From Streptomyces aidingensis (GTDB lineage Bacteria > Actinomycetota > Actinomycetes > Streptomycetales > Streptomycetaceae): a stretch of 64,000 nt of DNA. Both the position numbers and the translations under genes were made by a program. Below are positions 28,547-36,475 of this stretch, piece after piece. Position 1 is the stretch's first letter, and the number at the start of each line of letters is the position of its first letter. The notes beneath the pieces were generated by a model. It saw nothing but the letters and a program-made list of their open reading frames with translations. It was not told the DNA's origin and did not search any database. The stretch covers positions 169,733-233,732 of the forward strand of contig NZ_FOLM01000010.1 of assembly GCF_900112355.1 (NCBI RefSeq). The letters are read 5' to 3'.

Positions 28547-29392
28547 ATGCCCCGGAAGGACGGCCGGAGCCGACTCACGATGAGCGTGCGCACGCTGGGC
28601 GACACTCCCTTTGCGGAGCGGGTCCGCACGGCGGCGGCGGCCGGGTTCGACGCCATCGGCCTCAGTGTGGAGTCCTACCTGGCCGCCCACCGTGACGGGA
28701 TGGACGACCGCACCATGCGCACGCTGCTGGACGACCACGGGCTCGCGGTCACCGAGGTGGAGTTCCTCAGCGACTGGTTGCCGGCGGGGCCGGGCCCCGG
28801 CCCTGGCGCGGGCTCGGTGAAGGAGCGGACCGCCTTTCACATCGCCAGGACATTCGGCGCGAGCCGGGTCAACGCCGGGTTGTTCGACAAGGCGCCGCCG
28901 GGCCTCGTGGCCGAACGCTTCGCGGCGCTCTGCGAGCGGGCCGGTGGGCTGGCCGTCGCACTGGAGTTCATGCCGTTCGGAGGCATCCCGGACCTGCGGG
29001 CCGCCTGGGAGGCGGTACGTCTCGCGGACAGTTCCCGTGCGGGCCTGCTCATCGATGTATGGCACTGGGTACGGGCGGGTACCACGGCTGATGCACTGTC
29101 ACCGGTGCCCCCCGGCCGGGTCCTCGCCGTGCAACTCTGCGACGTCGGACCCGAGGCGCTGCCCGAGGCACGGTATGAATCACTCCATCACCGGCTGCTG
29201 CCCGGCAGCGGGAGCAACCACGCCCGCGACGTGCTGACCGTGCTGCGCCGCCACGGGGCCGGGCCCCAGATGACGGCCGAGGTCATGTCCGACGACCTGC
29301 TGGCGGGCGGCCCCCGGGCCGCCGCCCGGGCGGCCTTCGCCGCGACGCACTCCGTGCTCGTCTCGGTCTACGGGGGCTGGCCGGTGTCCTGA
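28547..29392 (+). CDS. AP-endonuclease-2-like TIM barrel, AsbF/QuiC-like 3-dehydroshikimate dehydratase candidate
   Basis: A 281-residue sugar phosphate isomerase/epimerase-type TIM barrel. The metal-binding set is in place: Glu140 (VALEFMPFG), Asp170 and His173 (LLIDVWHW), Gln196 (AVQLCDVG) and Glu245 (TAEVMSDD). Enzymes of this superfamily include xylose isomerases, inosose dehydratases and the AsbF/QuiC 3-dehydroshikimate dehydratases that make protocatechuate. Because it directly follows a dehydroquinate dehydratase gene, AsbF-like activity on 3-dehydroshikimate is the leading idea. That assignment is inference from context; the fold call is firm. It begins LTMSVRTLGDTPFAERVR, typical of the family. 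Confidence 0.72.
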   Translation: MPRKDGRSRLTMSVRTLGDTPFAERVRTAAAAGFDAIGLSVESYLAAHRDGMDDRTMRTLLDDHGLAVTEVEFLSDWLPAGPGPGPGAGSVKERTAFHIARTFGASRVNAGLFDKAPPGLVAERFAALCERAGGLAVALEFMPFGGIPDLRAAWEAVRLADSSRAGLLIDVWHWVRAGTTADALSPVPPGRVLAVQLCDVGPEALPEARYESLHHRLLPGSGSNHARDVLTVLRRHGAGPQMTAEVMSDDLLAGGPRAAARAAFAATHSVLVSVYGGWPVS

Positions 29393-29414
29393 GCGCCGGC
29401 CCCGGGGGCGCGGG

Positions 29415-30854
29415 TCACCAGTGGAACGGCTCGGTGTGGGTGTGGCGGGGCGGGACGCCGGCGTCGGTGAGGGTGCGCAGGACGGCGGCGGTCCACTCCG
29501 GGGGGCCGCTGACGTACACCTCGCGGTCGGCGATGTCCGGGACGAGCGTGCGCAGGGCCGCCAGGTCGTCCGCCGGCAGCGCCCGGTCCCGGTCGTCGCG
29601 GTCGCCGAGCCAGGAGCCGGGGGCGCGGCGGTGGCCCGGCAGCCGGATCAGGTCCAGGCCGCTGCGCCGGGCCAGGGCGGTGAACTCCCGCTTGAAGAGC
29701 GGATGCCGGGTGAAGCGGTGCAGCAGCACGGCTTCACCGGGCCCGTGGTCCAGCCCTTCGGCGAGGGCGCGCAGCGGGGCCACGCCGATCCCGGCGCCGA
29801 TGAGGGCGACCCGGCGGCGGGTGCGCACCCGGGCCGTGAGGCGGCCGTACGGGCCGGTGCACCAGACCGGCGTGCCCGGCTCAAGGGCGCGGATGCCGGA
29901 GTTGTGGCCGTCCCGGGTGAGGACGGTGATGCGCAGCAGCCGGCCGTCCGGTACGGCGGAGAGGGCGTACGGGGTGGCCCGGCGCCAGGTTTCCGGCTGG
30001 AGGAAGCGCCAGATCAGGAACTGTCCCGGGACCGCCCGCAGCCGGTCCAGCCGCCGCCCGCCGATGGTCACGGACAGCACGCCGTTGCCCTCGGCGACGA
30101 CCGACGCTACGCGCAGCCGGTGCCGGCGGTGGCGCCACAGCGGCAGGGCGGCCCGCCACAGCACGAGCGCGCCCGCGGCGAGGCCCCACAGCGTCCACCA
30201 GTAGGCCCGGGCCGCGGTGGAGGGCAGGAAGCTCGCGCCGCGCAGGAGCTGTTGCGGCAGGACGAGGAAAAGGCCCAGGCAGCAGTACAGGGGGAGGAGC
30301 GCGAGCGGGCCGCGCCACCACCGCCCGTCGGCCGCCGGCCCGCGGCGCGGGCGGAGCAGGCGGAGCAGCCGCCGGCCGAGGAACCAGCACAGGGCCACGG
30401 CGGCCAGGACGGCCGCGGTGAGCAGCGGGCCGGGGGTGCGGGAGACCAGGTCGAGCGGGCTGCCGCCGTGGGCGAGCAGGACCAGCACGGCGTGGGCCAG
30501 GGCCAGGGCGAGGGAGGCGAGACCGGCCAGGTCGGCCAGCCGGACGAGACGGTGCAGGCCGAAGGGGCGCTCCAGCACCGGCACCCGGGAGAGCAGCAGG
30601 GCCTGGGCGAGCAGCGTCACGCCGGCGGTGACGGCGGCGAACCGGGCGGGGGCGAACAGCCCGCCGGGCAGATCGGTGGCCGACCAGTACCAGGCCGGAA
30701 CCAGGGCCGGGACCAGGGCCACGGCCGCCGCGGCACGGACCGCGGCATCACGCCGGACGGGTCCCGCGGCCGGGACGGTATCGGGTGCGGTACGGACGGG
30801 CCTGCTCCCCGTGGACGGAGCAGGCCGCAGCGAGGTCTGGGCGGTGCTGTCCAT
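29415..30854 (-). CDS. Ferric-reductase-like transmembrane FAD/NAD(P) oxidoreductase lacking most haem ligands
   Basis: A 479-residue protein with five or six membrane helices (residues 35-270) fused to a ferredoxin-reductase module with FAD-binding PYALSAVPDGRLLRIT, GPYGRLT and NAD-binding LIGAGIGVAPLRALAEGL, ending HTHTEPFHW. The family carries four His haem ligands in two helices. Here His is kept only at 121 (LALAHAV). The expected partners read Ala107 (VRLADLAG), Pro188 (LLPLYCC) and Gln201 (LPQQL). It may therefore carry no haem b, and pass electrons differently or act as a flavin reductase. Convergent with the TIM-barrel gene. Confidence 0.85.
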   Translation of the reverse strand: MDSTAQTSLRPAPSTGSRPVRTAPDTVPAAGPVRRDAAVRAAAAVALVPALVPAWYWSATDLPGGLFAPARFAAVTAGVTLLAQALLLSRVPVLERPFGLHRLVRLADLAGLASLALALAHAVLVLLAHGGSPLDLVSRTPGPLLTAAVLAAVALCWFLGRRLLRLLRPRRGPAADGRWWRGPLALLPLYCCLGLFLVLPQQLLRGASFLPSTAARAYWWTLWGLAAGALVLWRAALPLWRHRRHRLRVASVVAEGNGVLSVTIGGRRLDRLRAVPGQFLIWRFLQPETWRRATPYALSAVPDGRLLRITVLTRDGHNSGIRALEPGTPVWCTGPYGRLTARVRTRRRVALIGAGIGVAPLRALAEGLDHGPGEAVLLHRFTRHPLFKREFTALARRSGLDLIRLPGHRRAPGSWLGDRDDRDRALPADDLAALRTLVPDIADREVYVSGPPEWTAAVLRTLTDAGVPPRHTHTEPFHW

Positions 30855-31000
30855 GCCCCGGCACCCTGCCGCAGAAAAATGAGGGAAGCCTGAGAGAGCG
30901 GTGTGGGGTCGGTGAAGGGCTCGTGGGCGGCCGTGCGGCGGCCCCCGGGCGGCCCGGGGTGGATGTCGGGTGCCTCGCGGGGGAGGCGGGTCCGGACACG

Positions 31001-31036
31001 GACCAGGGCCGGTACCCGGAGGTACCGGCCCTGGTC
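31001..31036. terminator. Perfect hairpin terminator downstream of csp
   Basis: GACCAGGGCCGGTACC and its exact complement form a 16-bp stem with a CGGA tetraloop, about 70 bases after the cold-shock gene stop. No T run follows, as usual in streptomycetes. Confidence 0.85.
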
Positions 31037-31104
31037 AGACGGTGCGCGTCGGTGCGAGACGGCCGCCCCGGCGCCGGGTCAGCGCCGACCGCCCTGGTTC
31101 ACGA

Positions 31105-31305
31105 TCAGAGCACGCGCACATCGGTGGCCTGCGGGCCCTTGGGGCCCTGCGCCACCTCGAACTCCACGGCCTGGTTCTCCTCCAGGCTGCGGAAGCCCTG
31201 GCCCTGGATCTCCGAGTAGTGGACGAAGACGTCCGGGCCATCGTTCTGCGCGATGAAGCCGTAGCCCTTCTCCGCGTTGAACCACTTGACAGTTCCCTGA
31301 GTCAT
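31105..31305 (-). CDS. Cold-shock domain protein
   Basis: A 66-residue CspA-family RNA/DNA-binding protein. RNP-1 is KGYGFIAQ and RNP-2 is DVFVHYSEI, with the usual GTVKWFNAEKG start and QGPKGPQATDVRVL end. GAGCAGT lies before ATG 31305. The leader between 31306 and about 31480 is long for a bacterial gene, as in other csp genes whose mRNA leader senses cold, but I cannot demonstrate a thermosensor fold. Confidence 0.94.
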   Translation of the reverse strand: MTQGTVKWFNAEKGYGFIAQNDGPDVFVHYSEIQGQGFRSLEENQAVEFEVAQGPKGPQATDVRVL

Positions 31306-31858
31306 TACTGCTCCTTGACAGGGGCTGGATACGTGAGCGCCGCACCTTACGGCGCCCCGGGCCGGTCTCGACGCGACTCCTCCAGATCCCTGAAGGCAAG
31401 CAGCGCGCCCGCGAACCACGTTTACTGCGAGCGTGCGGGTAACACGAACAAGCAAAAACTACGACCGCTATGCACAACCCTAGCCCGGCGGGTTTCATTC
31501 CCACCACGCGACTCGGCTACTCCACCCGTCCGTACGGCTTCAAGGCGCCCCGCGGACCCACCGCACCGCCCCCGGACGTCCCGGCGCCACCCGCCCGGCG
31601 CCGGCCGCCCCGCACGGGCAGGATCCAGCGCCGACGAGAGGAACCCTGCCCAGCGGGGCGAAGCTGGGCAAAACAGTGCGGAAGCACCGCGGAATAGCTG
31701 TACGCACCCACCACATTCACGAATTCTTCGTAACACGTGCGTAAAAAGTGAAGGCGGTGGCCGAATCTGTTCTACGGTCTCCATGTCGTGGGGAGACTTG
31801 CGCAGCCCCAGTGGAGGGTTGTCGCGAACGGGACATAGTGGGGCTTAGGTTACTTTTC
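31306..31858. other. Intergenic region between csp and the polysaccharide operon
   Basis: About 550 bases with divergent promoters. The csp leader lies on the left. On the right, 31710-31860 is A/T enriched (cacattcacgaattcttcgtaacacgtgcgtaaaaagtg), which is the probable promoter of the glycosyltransferase operon. No gene of its own is supported. Confidence 0.4.
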
Positions 31859-33196
31859 GTGTCTGACTTTACACAAGGCATCTGGTCATGGATCGTCGTC
31901 GCGGTCGGCGAGACGTCGTGGCGCGAGCTCATGCCGCTCGGACTGGCCGGAATCTTCGTCTGGGCCCTGTGGCTCTACCGGGCGGTACTGTCACGGTTCG
32001 CACGCCCGGTCAAGAACGACTTCCGGACAACTGTTTCCGTGGTAGTCCCGGCCTATCGGGAGGACCCGGACATTCTGATGGAGTGCCTGGACTCATGGCT
32101 GGACCAGGATCCGACCGAGATCATCATCGTCCCGGACGTCGAGGACACCGAGGTCCTGCGCCGGCTGCGCACCGTCACGGACCGCCGGGTGCGGGTGCTC
32201 GCCTTCGAGCACCGCGGCAAGCGCTCCGCGCTCGGCGTGGGCATCCGCGCCGCCACCAGTGAGCTGGTGGTGCTGGTGGACTCCGACACCCGCTGGGAGC
32301 CCGGACTGCTGGCCGCCGTGCAGATGCCGTTCGAGGACCCCTCGGTCGGCGGGGTCGGCACCCAGCAGAACGTGTACCAGCGCACCACCAGCGTCTGGCG
32401 GCGCATGGCCGACTGGCTGGTCAACCTCCGCTACTACGACTATGTACCGGCCATGGGCCGGGCGGGCGCGGTGGCCTGCCTCTCCGGTCGGACCGCCGCC
32501 TACCGCCGCGAGGCCATCGTGCCGGTACTGGAGAACCTGGAGAACGAGTTCTTCCTCGGCCGCCGCTGCGTGGCCGGCGACGACGGCCGGCTCACCTGGC
32601 TGGTGCTGGCCTCCGGCTACCGCACCGTCCACCAGTCCTCGGCCCGCGCCATCTCGATGTTCCCGTCCTCCTTCCGTGCCTTCGTCAAGCAGCGGGTGCG
32701 GTGGAGCCGGAACTCCTACCGCTGCTATCTGACCGCCCTGTACAAGGGCTGGCTGTGGCGTGTTCCGCTGGTCACCAAGATCACCGTGCTGCAGATCCTG
32801 CTCACCCCGGTGACCATGGGGATGGCCCTGGGGTATCTGCTCCTCAGCCGCCTTGAACTCACCGGCCGAGGCCTGATCCTGGTGCTGATCTGGCTGCTGG
32901 TCGGCCGCGGCATCCGCGGCTGGTCGCACCTGCGCCGCCACCCGCAGGAGATCCTGCTGCTGCCGCTGCTGGCGACGGTGGTGATCATGATTTCGCTGCC
33001 GATCAAGCTGTACGCCTTCATCACCATGAACAAGCAGGGCTGGCTGACCCGAAGCAGCACCAGCGTCGGCGGCGAGGGCCAGACCGCCGCCACCCTGACC
33101 GGCACCGGCAGCGGCCCCCGCGCGCCGCGGCCCCGGACGCACCACGGCGACCCCGAGCAGACCATGGAACTCGACGTCAAGGCGGTGCGGATCTGA
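31859..33196 (+). CDS. Membrane GT2 glycosyltransferase, hyaluronan/cellulose-synthase-like
   Basis: A processive family-2 glycosyltransferase of about 445 residues. Start choice is uncertain: GTG 31859 (MSDFTQGIWSW) has AGG at 10 bases; GTG 31838 is an in-frame alternative. Order: N-terminal membrane helix, UDP-sugar binding VVVPAYREDPDIL, HRGKRSALGVGI, catalytic DSD (VLVDSDTRW), GTQQNVY, acceptor-site GDDGRLTW and product-binding QRVRW, then four C-terminal helices. This set fits synthases that polymerise and export beta-linked polysaccharide. Its stop shares a base with the next start. The downstream UDP-glucose dehydrogenase suggests that a uronic acid is one of the sugars. Confidence 0.88.
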   Translation: MSDFTQGIWSWIVVAVGETSWRELMPLGLAGIFVWALWLYRAVLSRFARPVKNDFRTTVSVVVPAYREDPDILMECLDSWLDQDPTEIIIVPDVEDTEVLRRLRTVTDRRVRVLAFEHRGKRSALGVGIRAATSELVVLVDSDTRWEPGLLAAVQMPFEDPSVGGVGTQQNVYQRTTSVWRRMADWLVNLRYYDYVPAMGRAGAVACLSGRTAAYRREAIVPVLENLENEFFLGRRCVAGDDGRLTWLVLASGYRTVHQSSARAISMFPSSFRAFVKQRVRWSRNSYRCYLTALYKGWLWRVPLVTKITVLQILLTPVTMGMALGYLLLSRLELTGRGLILVLIWLLVGRGIRGWSHLRRHPQEILLLPLLATVVIMISLPIKLYAFITMNKQGWLTRSSTSVGGEGQTAATLTGTGSGPRAPRPRTHHGDPEQTMELDVKAVRI

Positions 33197-35118
33197 TGCG
33201 CCCCACGCGAACGACGCGGCAGACCGGGCGTCTCGCCCTGGTCGCCGCCTGCGCGGTCCTGGCCGCACTCGGCGGCCCGGCGGCCGGCGCACACGCCGAC
33301 ACCGGCGGCGACGGGGACCAGGCGATGCCGTTCACCCCGGAGGAGGCCGAGGTGCAGGCCGCGCTGGTGGCGGCCGAGGACGACCGGCTGAACCAGGTGC
33401 GCGCCATCACCGCCATCGCCCCGCTGCAGGGCGGCACCGCATGGAAGCAGCCCTACCGGCTGGACACCGGCAGCGGCTACACCCTGGTGCTCACCGAGCG
33501 CAGCAACGCGTACACCGTGTCCGATCTGCTGGAGCTGGCGCCGCAGACCTTCGTCCGCCAGTCCGACGGCTCCTATCTGCTGACCGAGAACATCTATCTC
33601 AACCCCGGCGCCAAGCTGAAGCTGTCCACCCCCGGCGGGCTGACCCTGCGGATGGCCAGCAGCGCGGCCGGCTTCGTCTCCATCGTCTCCTTCGGCGGCG
33701 AACTGACTCTCCAGGGGACCCCGCAGGCCCCGCTGGAGATCACGAGCTGGGACCCGGACAAGGACACGGCGGACACCGATGTGCGCGACGGCCGGGCCTA
33801 CATCCGCGCCATCGGCGGCCAGTTCCGGATGGACCACACCCACATCTCCACCCTCGGCTTCTGGAGCGGACGCACCGGCGGGCTCAGCCTGACCGGCACC
33901 GACCGGCCCAACACCGGTGCCATCGACGGGCCGGACGCGCTGCCCGAGGAGAGCGAGACCGGCGGCGAACCCGGCGAGGGAGCCGAGGAAGCGGAGCCGC
34001 CGCGCAACGGGGACGTCACCGCGCTGCCGACCGGGCCCCTGGAGACCCCGGACACCCGCTTCACCGTGCCCGACCTTTCCTATGTGTCGGTGGCCATCGC
34101 CGACTCCGAGATCGACGGCAACGCCTTCGGCCTGTTCATCTCCAGCGCGGCGGGCGTGGACATCAGCGACACCGTGGTCCGCGACAGCCTGCAGGACGGG
34201 GTGCTGCTGCACCGCTTCGTCCGCAGCGCCGTGGTGGAGCGCACCGTGTCGGAGAACAACGGCGGCGACGGCTTCATCCTCTCCCGCGCCACCCAGCAGG
34301 TGCAGGTCACCGGCTGCACCGCGCGGGACAACGCGGGCAACGGCTACACCGTCAGCGGGCGCCCGCTGGCCTCCGGCCCCTCCGCCTCCGGCCAGCCCGT
34401 CGACAGCTACGGCTCCAACTCGGTCTCCAGTTCCGTCGCCGAGGGCAACGGCCGGTACGGTATCGAAGTGCTGGGCGGCTTCGACGTCGGCGTGCAGAAC
34501 AACCGGGTCGAGGGGGGCGACATGGGCATCGTGGCGCGGCAGGACGCCGACACCGTGTCCATCACCGGCAACCGGGTCACCGGGCAGGAACGCCAGGGCA
34601 TCTCGGTCCGGGACGGGGTGCTGGCCGCCACCGTCACCGGCAACATCGTGGACGGCGCGGCGACCGGCATCTACATCCGGGACTCCGAGGCCGAGGTGCG
34701 GGGCAACACCATCCAGGACGCCACCAGTCACGGCGTCTCGCTGGTCGGCGACGTCCCCGGCTCGGTGGTCACCTTCAATGTGATCGCCGGTGTCGGCCCC
34801 AGCGCCCTGGACACCACCCGCTCCGACGGCGGAATCACCGTCAAGGAGAACCAGACCTTCGCCTGGTACGACACCAGCTCGTTCTGGACCAAGGTCAAGC
34901 ACTACGCCAGCCCCATGACGCTGCTGTGGGTGAGCATCCTGCTGCTGATCCTGTTCATGGCGATGATGGGCGTGAAGCACCACGGCGTCCGCAGGGGCCA
35001 GCCGCCACGGGTGCGGCATCCCTACGACGACAAGCGGCCCCTGCCCACCCCGCCGCCCACCGAGGTGCCGACCGGGGCCCAGCGCGGACGGCACCGGGTC
35101 CCGGTGATGGCCGAATGA
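33196..35118 (+). CDS. Secreted, C-terminally anchored parallel beta-helix protein
   Basis: A 640-residue extracytoplasmic protein. A signal peptide (LALVAACAVLAALGGPAAGAHA, cleavage near residue 34) is followed by right-handed beta-helix repeats of the NosD/CASH type (SEIDGNAFGLFISSAAGVDI, GNIVDGAATGIYIRDSEAEV) and a C-terminal membrane helix (LLWVSILLLILFMAMMG) with a basic cytoplasmic tail. Such domains bind or modify polysaccharides, for instance as C5-epimerases or lyases, but I cannot place catalytic residues. It overlaps both neighbours in the operon by 1 to 4 bases. Confidence 0.85.
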   Translation: MRPTRTTRQTGRLALVAACAVLAALGGPAAGAHADTGGDGDQAMPFTPEEAEVQAALVAAEDDRLNQVRAITAIAPLQGGTAWKQPYRLDTGSGYTLVLTERSNAYTVSDLLELAPQTFVRQSDGSYLLTENIYLNPGAKLKLSTPGGLTLRMASSAAGFVSIVSFGGELTLQGTPQAPLEITSWDPDKDTADTDVRDGRAYIRAIGGQFRMDHTHISTLGFWSGRTGGLSLTGTDRPNTGAIDGPDALPEESETGGEPGEGAEEAEPPRNGDVTALPTGPLETPDTRFTVPDLSYVSVAIADSEIDGNAFGLFISSAAGVDISDTVVRDSLQDGVLLHRFVRSAVVERTVSENNGGDGFILSRATQQVQVTGCTARDNAGNGYTVSGRPLASGPSASGQPVDSYGSNSVSSSVAEGNGRYGIEVLGGFDVGVQNNRVEGGDMGIVARQDADTVSITGNRVTGQERQGISVRDGVLAATVTGNIVDGAATGIYIRDSEAEVRGNTIQDATSHGVSLVGDVPGSVVTFNVIAGVGPSALDTTRSDGGITVKENQTFAWYDTSSFWTKVKHYASPMTLLWVSILLLILFMAMMGVKHHGVRRGQPPRVRHPYDDKRPLPTPPPTEVPTGAQRGRHRVPVMAE

Positions 35119-36347
35119 CCGGCCCCGCCCCGGGCCCGGCCGCCGCCCGCCGGAAGCCGCCCGGCGACCCGCGCACCTGGCTGTCCACCGCGGCCCTGCT
35201 GATCGCGCTCACCGCGCTGGTGGTCGCCCTGGCCGGGAGCGGAGACGGCGAGGGGCCGGCTCCGGCCGCGGGCACCGGCCCGGGTTCCTCCCCCTCCCCC
35301 TCCCCCTCCTCTTCCGCCTCGCCTTCTCCCTCGCCCTCCGGCACCGGCGACGAGCCGGACGCCGACGGCGGCGGGGACGGCCGGCCCACGGGGGTGGAGA
35401 CCGGGCCCCTCGACCCGGCACCCACCGGGGACGCGCCCACCGGAGCAGCCGTCACCGACTGCCCTGAGCCCACCGTCACCGTCAACGACGCGGAATCCCT
35501 CCAGCGGGCACTGGACGAGGCCGGGCCCGGCGACAGCATCCTGCTGGCCGACGGCACCTACCCGGGCACCTTCACCGCCTCGGTCCCGGGCACCGAGCAG
35601 CAGCCGGTCTTCGTCTGCGGCGGCCCGGGTGCGGTGCTCGACGGCGAGGACATCGAGGGCGGCTACGGCTTCCATCTCGACGGCGCCAGCCACTGGCGGC
35701 TGATCGGCTTCACGGTCCGCAACAGCCAGAAGGGCGTGATGGCCGACCGGGTCACCGGCGCGGTGATCAAGGGACTGACCGTGCAGGAGATCGGCGACGA
35801 GGCCATCCATCTGCGCAACTTCAGCTCCGGCAACCTGGTGGAGGGCAACACCATCCGCACCACCGGGCTGCGCCGGGAGAAGTTCGGCGAGGGCATCTAC
35901 ATCGGCAGCGCCGAGTCCAACTGGTGCTCGATCACCGACTGCGAGCCGGACCGCAGCGACCACAACATCATCCGCGGCAACGACATCCGGGACACCACCG
36001 CCGAGTCCGTCGACATCAAGGAGGGCACCACCGGCGGGCTGGTCACCGGCAACACCTTCGACGGCGCCCGGCTGACCGGCGGGCACAGCGACTCCTGGGT
36101 GGACGTCAAGGGCAACGACTGGGTCATCGAGAACAACACCGGGACCAACTCCCTGGAGGACGGGTTCCAGACCCATCAGGTCGTGGACGGCTGGGGCACC
36201 GGGAACATGTTCCGCGGCAACACCGCCCACGTGAACGGCCCCGGCCACGGGTTCAGCCTCACCCCCGTCGAGGACAACAAGGTGACCTGCGACAACGAAG
36301 TCAGCGGCGCCGCCGAGGGGCTGGCCAACGTCGACTGCTCCGGCTGA
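35115..36347 (+). CDS. N-terminally anchored parallel beta-helix protein (candidate polysaccharide-modifying)
   Basis: A 410-residue protein starting at the ATGA overlap with the previous gene. One membrane helix (STAALLIALTALVVALAG, about 23-41) precedes a Ser-Pro spacer (PSPSPSSSASPSPSPS) and a beta-helix from about 115. The helix begins LADGTYPGTFTASVPG and VFVCGGPGAVLDGEDI, then shows repeats such as GNTIRTTGLRREKFGEGIYIG and GNDIRDTTAESVDIKEGTTGG. The layout resembles pectate-lyase-like or DUF1565-type proteins. It is probably displayed outside the membrane and acts on the exported polymer. Confidence 0.83.
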   Translation: MTGPAPGPAAARRKPPGDPRTWLSTAALLIALTALVVALAGSGDGEGPAPAAGTGPGSSPSPSPSSSASPSPSPSGTGDEPDADGGGDGRPTGVETGPLDPAPTGDAPTGAAVTDCPEPTVTVNDAESLQRALDEAGPGDSILLADGTYPGTFTASVPGTEQQPVFVCGGPGAVLDGEDIEGGYGFHLDGASHWRLIGFTVRNSQKGVMADRVTGAVIKGLTVQEIGDEAIHLRNFSSGNLVEGNTIRTTGLRREKFGEGIYIGSAESNWCSITDCEPDRSDHNIIRGNDIRDTTAESVDIKEGTTGGLVTGNTFDGARLTGGHSDSWVDVKGNDWVIENNTGTNSLEDGFQTHQVVDGWGTGNMFRGNTAHVNGPGHGFSLTPVEDNKVTCDNEVSGAAEGLANVDCSG

Positions 36348-36475
36348 CCCGGCCGGCCCGGCCGCCCTCCCGGCTCTCCCCCCGCTCCCCCCGCTCTCCC
36401 GTCCCCCCGCAGGCAAGGAATCCGTCCGGTGGCGCGGCGATGCCGTGCTGCCCGAGAACTCCCCCGGAGGAGCTC

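Noticed and set aside
33441..35114. Arg/His/Gly-rich extension upstream of the second beta-helix protein
   Set aside because: It is the out-of-frame reading of the first beta-helix gene; the real protein starts at the ATGA overlap at 35115.
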